From positions 1-64,000 of the forward strand of contig WHVA01000317.1 of assembly GCA_015179125.1 (NCBI GenBank): a stretch of DNA of 64,000 nucleotides, written 5' to 3'. Positions 58,494 through 64,000 of this stretch are shown one piece after another; the first letter of the stretch is position 1; every line of letters starts with the position of its first letter. This DNA comes from Gautieria morchelliformis (taxonomy: Eukaryota > Basidiomycota > Agaricomycetes > Gomphales > Gomphaceae). Below the pieces are notes generated by a model. The model saw nothing but the letters and a program-made list of their open reading frames with translations, was not told the origin of the DNA and did not search any database. The position numbers and the translations under genes are program-made.

Positions 58494-60404
58494 TCAATGG
58501 CCAGTCGTCGACTTATACGCTGGCGGTAGTTCCGTCGCGTCCTCGATATCCTCATGCTGGTATACAGTCTCGCGCCGCTGCTCTGGGGGCTCGGGTCCCA
58601 GCTTCTCATCATCATCAAGTGGGCTCGGGTTGGCAACAGCAAAGCGTCCTGATGATGGTCCTACCCCAGCGGACCCAAAAACAGAGCCACCACGTGCTGC
58701 ATAGCCCGCGCCAGCGATACGCATAGCTGCGGATGCACCTGTACTCTCCGACGGGTTAGAGGGCGCAACGGATCCCGCGGCATAGGCGGCATATGGATCA
58801 AAGTCTGCAGAAGACGGCGATATAACCGCATTCGACCCTAGGTTTTGTTGCGCTGCATAAGGTAGTGCTGCTCCTGGAGGAATGTAGGGTGCAGCAGAAT
58901 AAGTCGATGTTCGACTCTGCATGGCGGGCGCCAGAGTCGTTTCTGATATCGCGGTCGAATAGTTACTCGTATATGTACTGTATTGGTATGGTGGGTTGTC
59001 CATGTATGGAGTGGCTTGTCCACCTGACCCCACGAAGGGTGTGATCTCCTCTGAGGCACTTGAGAATGGGGCATTCTGGCCTGATACGGGATCTCCGACC
59101 TTTCTTAATCCGAACCCACTGTAGCCACCGTCCAGAGGATATGGGCGGTGAGCCGTTGCCCTTCGTCGCCTCAGGAAAACAAACGCCCCAAGGACAAGCG
59201 CACCAATGAGCAGCACACCGCCGACTACGCCGCCGACGATCGCGCTCGTGGAGGGCGAGCTACTTGAAGCACTGCTGTTTGACTCAGTCGATCCCCCGGC
59301 GGTAGCAGTCGAAGGAGAAGTGCTGGATCTAATGTGGACAAATGATCAGGGGCAGCGAGATCAACGTTGAGCAAAGTCGACTAACTGTATGGCCGATGTC
59401 TGTGCTGAACTATCGACCTGTGTCGATGCCCGATTTGCACACGTCAGGTCTGTGGAGCCAGACGTGCTGAGAAGATTCGTTGAGGCAGCATATATTCCCT
59501 GGCTACGAGAATCTTAGTTCAGGGTCGTATGCTTGACGCGCTCACGGAAATAACTCACGCATCGCTGACGGACGCTATACATGCAATTAGGACCAGACCA
59601 AAACAATGTCAGAGAACGTACCTATTATCTGTGAATTGGGTGAGGCACGGTTCACCCAATTGTATGTGTCAAAAGCAGCCCCAAGAGTAAAGTTTGTCAC
59701 GACAGGGGCGCCGAGGAATGCAACGGTTACGGTGTATGGCTTAGTGCCCCCCGACATCTTCAGTGGTAGAACCTCACAGGTCGTGATGGCTTTCGTTGTA
59801 TTAGTCGTCATTGATATAGGAGAAACTGGGCTGCTAGCATGGCATGCCGTGCCAGATGTGGAAGCTGGCACACAAAACATTACGGCTGGACACTATACAG
59901 TGAGAACCATATGACTTACGGACTACAGTATAGACTTGTTCACCAACACCACCTGCATTTCCTGCTGAATCAGTCATACTAATAGCCAGCTGCGATTCTA
60001 CGCGGAACAACGTGTCTGAGATCTCTTACAACAAGTGGAACTCTACGTCTACTCACGCGGTGCATGGTCTACCGTCCAGAATAAATTGTTCGGGTCAGAA
60101 CCTACTACCTGTCTTGTGGGTATGCCCGCTGACTCGTAGGCAATAAGGGTGTAGGGTGGTTGGGCAGGGGTGCTCAACCCAGATGCATTAATAAAAATTT
60201 GTAGGCGTCCGCACTCGGGCAATGACAAGGAAGTGAACTAAGAGCAACAGGAGAGGTACCAGATAGGTTAGCTGACGAATGATGTCTAGTCCATACCGTC
60301 ATAAACCCCCAAAGAAATGACGGATTTACATCAGCGTGTGTAGTCCCCGCCAGAAAAGCAATGGTCAACAGACTGATGGTACCTCGTCGCGATTTTGAAG
60401 CCAT
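58494..60404 (-). CDS. Single-pass membrane protein with extracellular domain (unknown function)
   Basis: Seven exons on the minus strand join in phase: 60404-60297, 60237-60057, 59997-59920, 59864-59622, 59574-59559, 59502-59386 and 59328-58494, giving 525 residues. It has a signal peptide (ISLLTIAFLAGTTHA), then two related-looking extracellular segments with LPECGRLQIFINASGLS and ITTCEVLPLKMSGGTKPYTV (both C-x-L plus aromatic beta pattern). A Ser/Thr-rich stalk, a helix near residues 278-300 (VGGVVGGVLLIGALVLGAF) and a stop-transfer RRRR follow. The cytoplasmic tail of about 220 residues is Tyr/Ser/Pro/Ala-rich with TYTSNYSTA and ends EDATELPPAYKSTTGH, including an LPPAY (PPxY) motif that could bind WW domains of ubiquitin ligases. 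The architecture is common in Agaricomycetes. No function is assigned. Confidence 0.88.
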
Positions 60405-61421
60405 TATTATAAAAGGAATGTTGTCCCTACTGTCTACACACCGGGGAAACACTGATGGCGAATGTAAAGGTTTGGGAAAGAAACTGCAGCAACAATTGAG
60501 CTAAGTTGAGCGGCAAATGTGCAGTGCACAGCCGGCGTCCTGTCGGACGCGCTCGCTGGTCACCGACTACTGTACCACGACCACTCGTTCAGAGCTTGGC
60601 GGCGTGACATCTGTGAAGATTTACTTAGTTCACTGGTTCGGGAATCTGAAGCGCGGACACGTGACTGAACTTAAATTAGTTCAGCACCATCCGACTCAGC
60701 CCTTTCAGCCAAGGAAAAGAGGCTCAGTTGGAGAATCTCTTAGTCCTTATGTACCGACCGCAACACCTACTGCATCGTCTCCTATCTGACTAGTTCACTT
60801 GTAACAATGCTGTAGGTGCGAAGATTTTTTGGTTATAGGCGCCCAAGGGACCTATTCCGGACGCTAAAATGAATAACATTTCATATCACATTTCGGTCGC
60901 CGACATCGCGCGTCTGTCCTGTGCAATGGACAGACTGTCGAGAGTATTAGTAGCTCCTTTCACACCTGCTCAAACCCTATCAACCAAGTCTTGTTTAGAA
61001 GCTATGAGCCTGTAGATACTCAGAAAAATGTCTAAACCGTGATACCTGCATTGTACGTACCAGGAGGTCGTGACGCTTTCCTAATGTTGGTGTGTCACGT
61101 GCACGGTGGCACAGACAACAAAATATGTTCGAATGACCTAATTTTTTTTTTTTTTAATTCTCGCTGTGATAACCCAGGAAAGGCATAATAATAGTGTCAC
61201 CTGGGAACAATTCTATCTCCCCCGAACAGCCGCCCGTTGTCGAACCCAGCCGTCTCAACATTACTGTAAGCCCCTACTCCCCAACGGCACCAAAAATTAT
61301 GAACCGGGGCTCAATAGAAAGCTCTCTATGAGCACATTCCAGGAAAATTTTCCTGTTCATAATATCTTCAAAATTCATTCAGTTATAAGTATCTTTTTGT
61401 ATATTGTTCTTACTCCCATGT
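60405..61421. other. 1 kb intergenic, edge of the right-hand repeat cluster
   Basis: No gene is recognised. It contains a T run at 61142-61155. The first bases must hold the promoter of the membrane-protein gene: AT-rich ATTATTATAAAAGG directly abuts the ATG. Confidence 0.45.
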
Positions 61422-61805
61422 TGTCAGGGGACGCCCTGTTTTCCATTCCCAGTTCTGACTCCATTTCCAACTCCGCTTCCGCTTCCAATTCCATCTCTGC
61501 CTCCGCTTTGGGAAATGATTCCACTCCTGGGAGAACTTCCACCAGTTCTGTTCGCTTTGCCAGTTCCACTCCAATTTCCAACTTCCGCTCTCAGAACAGT
61601 GTCGGAAATCAAGCGACTCACGTAATAGGTGGCATCAAGGGTCGATAAAGGGTCAGGGAGGTCAGGGGATGCAGGGTTGATGGCGGGTGCCAAGTGTTGT
61701 CCCTGGCTGCGCAGCGTAGTATAATACGGGCTTGCTGACATTGGGGGTCCTTAGACTTTTCTCTTTGGATTTCCCCTTGTCAGGTAAGAATCCCCTCTCT
61801 TGTAT
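61422..61805 (+). mobile_element. Chromovirus LTR, 3' end cut by a later LTR (fossil)
   Basis: It begins TGTCAGGGGACGCCCTG and follows 34565-34930 closely, including GTATAATACGGGC and CTCTTTGGATTTCCCC. It stops at TCTTGTAT, where the sequence changes to LTR family A. The missing TTGCCCTTACA end was probably lost when the family A LTR arrived. Confidence 0.75.
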
Positions 61806-62531
61806 ACCAAACCCACAACTCTGGCGGACTTTGATGGAGATCGGGAGAAGGGACACACATTCTTCAACACATGTAGCATCTACTTCGCAATTGTCGGAGC
61901 CCCTTTACTCTCCGTCGTTTCATGTTCGCATTCTTCCCTCACTCTATTGTATGTTTATTCCATCTCCTTAGTATCATGACTGTGCACCCCTATCCAACCC
62001 TGACTTGTGACGGCCTCTTTCCTATTCGCTGATACCTTACGAGCATTCGATATAAGTAGTTTACATTCGCATGTATATTCCCCAGTTCAATTATCATACG
62101 TCGTCCACCTTGTGCAAACTTGACCTCGCTGTGATCATCGTCTTGAGCCTCTCCTTGAAGATTTCTATCTTCGACCAGCCAAGGACTTAGGCATCACTGG
62201 TGAGTTCTCATACTTCGTCTTCGTTACCTTAGCCTTCAAACTACTTTCTGTACTGTTGGCGAAGGGCTCCAAAGGAGCACCTTCGCCAGCGAAGGGACCA
62301 TCGAAACTTAGACAGGCCTTCTGCGATATCTTGCACGTTACGTCGTCAAGTGCTGCCAGCTATTTCGCTACGACTGTAGATAGGGCAAGCCCCGTTCGGG
62401 CAACCCCTTTGTTTCGTGAACACTCATCGGTTCACTTATTCGCCGAACGGCATACTTATTCACACAAGTTATTCGGGCATTCGTTGTGTTCACTAATACA
62501 CGATATTAACGCCTAAAAACCAATCTTGACA
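61806..62531 (+). mobile_element. LTR family A, divergent 5' part
   Basis: From about 61915 (TCGTTTCATGTTCGC) to TCTTGACA at 62531 it follows the family A consensus. The first 110 bases differ. After it AGATG starts an open Ty3 pol frame with no primer site or gag, so it is a solo LTR lodged in that element, not its own 5' LTR. No second AGATG marks the left end. Confidence 0.8.
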
Positions 62532-64000
62532 AGATGCCTCCGGAAGCGCTATGTTGTTGCTGCCACCCCTGGCCCCAGGTCACTAGTCATTAAGGTGGAG
62601 ATCCAGATGACAGATACGGCGGAAGTCAAATCTGGGCCCGCCCTTGTTGATTGCCGGGCCACTGGTCAGTTTATAGACCGGGACTATGTGGAACGGAACC
62701 AACTGACCACGCAGAAGTTGCAACGTGCAATCCCAGTGTTCAATGTGGATGGAAGCCCCAATGAGGCAGGGTCCATCACGGAGATAGTAGATACAATTCT
62801 CCGCTACGATGGACACACAGAACGCACTTCCTTTGCAGTCACCAGCCTGGGGAAGCAAGACACCATCCTTGGGTTTACCTGGCTTCAGGAGCACAACCCG
62901 GAGATCAATTGGCAGACTCGGAAGGTGCTGATGAGTCGATGCCCAGCCAAGTGTCACATGTGCCAGTCGGAAGTGTGGAAGGAGTGCCAGGAGCAGTGGA
63001 AGACCGAACGGCTCATACAGAAATGTCGTTCTGGCCCCCATCCACTGCTTGCAGAAGAAGACTCGGAAGCGGAATTTGAACCGGCTCCCACTTCTGATTC
63101 TGATTCTGATTCCGACTCCAACTTCATCCGACTCGGCCCAGAAGACACTCTGGTGGAGGGGGAGCGCTTGCTGTACGTAAACCTTCCACCGGAAGCAGAA
63201 CACATCTGCGCCACCGGAAATATTTCGCAATGCCTTTCTGAAGCCTCCAGGAAGCATGATAAAGTGGAGGTGGAAATTCTGGAGTACCTGTGGGAGTGTG
63301 AGGACGTCTTTGCCAAGGAGTCATTTGATGCCCTGCCTCCACCGAAGCTGTGGGACCATGCCATCGAGTTGGAGCCTGGGTCAAAGCCCACCAACTGCAA
63401 AGTCTACCCGGTGTCACCCAAGGAGCAGGTAGAGCTCGATGCATTCCTTACGGAAAACCTCCGTACAGGGAGGATCCGCCCCTCCAAGTCACCCATGGCA
63501 TCTCCGGTGTTCTTCATCAAGAAGAAGGATGGCTCGCTCAGACTTGTGCAGGATTACCGGGCCTTGAATGTGATCACGATCAAGAACCGGTACCCCATCC
63601 CACTCATTTCCAAACTGATCACACAACTCCGTGGGGCAAGGTACTTCACTAAGCTGGATGTCCGCTGGGGCTTCAATAATGTTTGGATCCGGGAGGGAGA
63701 TGAGTGGAAGGCTGCATTCCGCACCAACCGAGGACTCTTTGAGCCACAGGTCATGTTCTTTGGCCTCACCAACAGTCCTGCCACATTCCAGATGATGATG
63801 AATGACATCTTCCGTGACATGATAGCAGAAGGGGTTGTCTGCGTCTACCTCGATGACATCCTCATCTTCACACAAACAATGTCGGAACATCGGGAGGTCG
63901 TGTGGAGAGTGCTGGAATGGCTCCGGGAGTACAACCTGTGTCTCAAGCCGGAAAAGTGCGAATTTGAGCGGACGCGGATAGAGTATCTTGGGGTGATTGT
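62532..64000 (+). mobile_element. Ty3 chromovirus pol: protease and reverse transcriptase, runs off the window
   Basis: One frame stays open for the full 489 codons to the window edge. It begins in the gag-pol join (KRYVVAATPGPRSLVIKV), continues with a protease-like PALVDCRATGQFIDRDYV, an acidic Asp/Ser linker and then reverse transcriptase: SPMASPVFFIKKKDGSLRL, RYFTKLDVRWGFNN, FGLTNSPATFQ and VCVYLDDILIFT, ending in LKPEKCEFE..IEYLGV. Gag is missing on the left, where a family A LTR is inserted. The pol part looks well preserved, so this is a fairly young copy. Confidence 0.9.

Noticed and set aside
62583-63890. Several minus-strand frames of 106-224 codons
   Set aside because: The plus strand carries a continuous Ty3 pol frame with clear motifs.

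Overview
The window is nuclear DNA of a filamentous basidiomycete fungus, most likely an Agaricomycete. Genes are split by many 45-80 bp introns with GT-AG borders. The gene set is typical of that group: UBC13, ARG5,6, a WASP/Las17 protein, Ase1/PRC1, elongin C, calmodulin, a cAMP-receptor-like seven-helix receptor and a Bem46 hydrolase. The mobile elements fit too: Ty3 chromoviruses, Ty1/copia, a Ngaro-like tyrosine-recombinase retroelement and CACTA-like MITEs. I could not fix genus or species.

Layout. 1-3.5 kb is a nest of LTR-element fossils: a solo LTR inside a copia 3' end inside a chromovirus 3' end. 5.5-22.7 kb is a gene island: UBC13 (+), a 1691-residue RING-H2 protein (+), a serine-rich unknown protein (+), a seven-helix receptor (+), bifunctional ARG5,6 (+) and a Bem46-type hydrolase (-). 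23.6-39.4 kb is a repeat island with almost no intact gene. It holds chromovirus LTRs, two oppositely oriented solo LTRs with clean target duplications, a young TRIM, a 550 bp palindromic MITE, a WD40 fragment and a piece of a RecQ-helicase-linked protein. 39.5-51.8 kb is a second gene island: calmodulin (-), WASP (-), a two-finger C2H2 protein (+), Ase1/PRC1 (+), elongin C (-) and an F-box-like protein (+). 52.7-58.3 kb is one Ngaro-like element with the diagnostic A1...B1-A2-B2 split direct repeats. 58.5-60.4 kb is a single-pass membrane protein (-). From 61.4 kb the window ends in nested LTRs and an open Ty3 pol.

The host genes are mostly housekeeping genes and do not form one pathway. Possible functional pairs are UBC13 with a RING-H2 E3 161 bp downstream on the same strand, calmodulin with WASP in tandem, and elongin C with an F-box-like gene sharing a 270 bp divergent promoter. 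Exon models were assembled by hand from splice signals and phase. Thirteen host gene models were built. In twelve the phases close with an open frame. The receptor closes in phase but keeps one in-frame TAG.

I did not find a clearly new biological system. The best second-look items are the UBC13/RING-H2 pair, a calmodulin with a shortened central linker, two GC-AG introns in essential domains, the receptor with its TAG, a recombinase-like signature in the RecQ-linked fragment, and the TRIM and palindromic elements.
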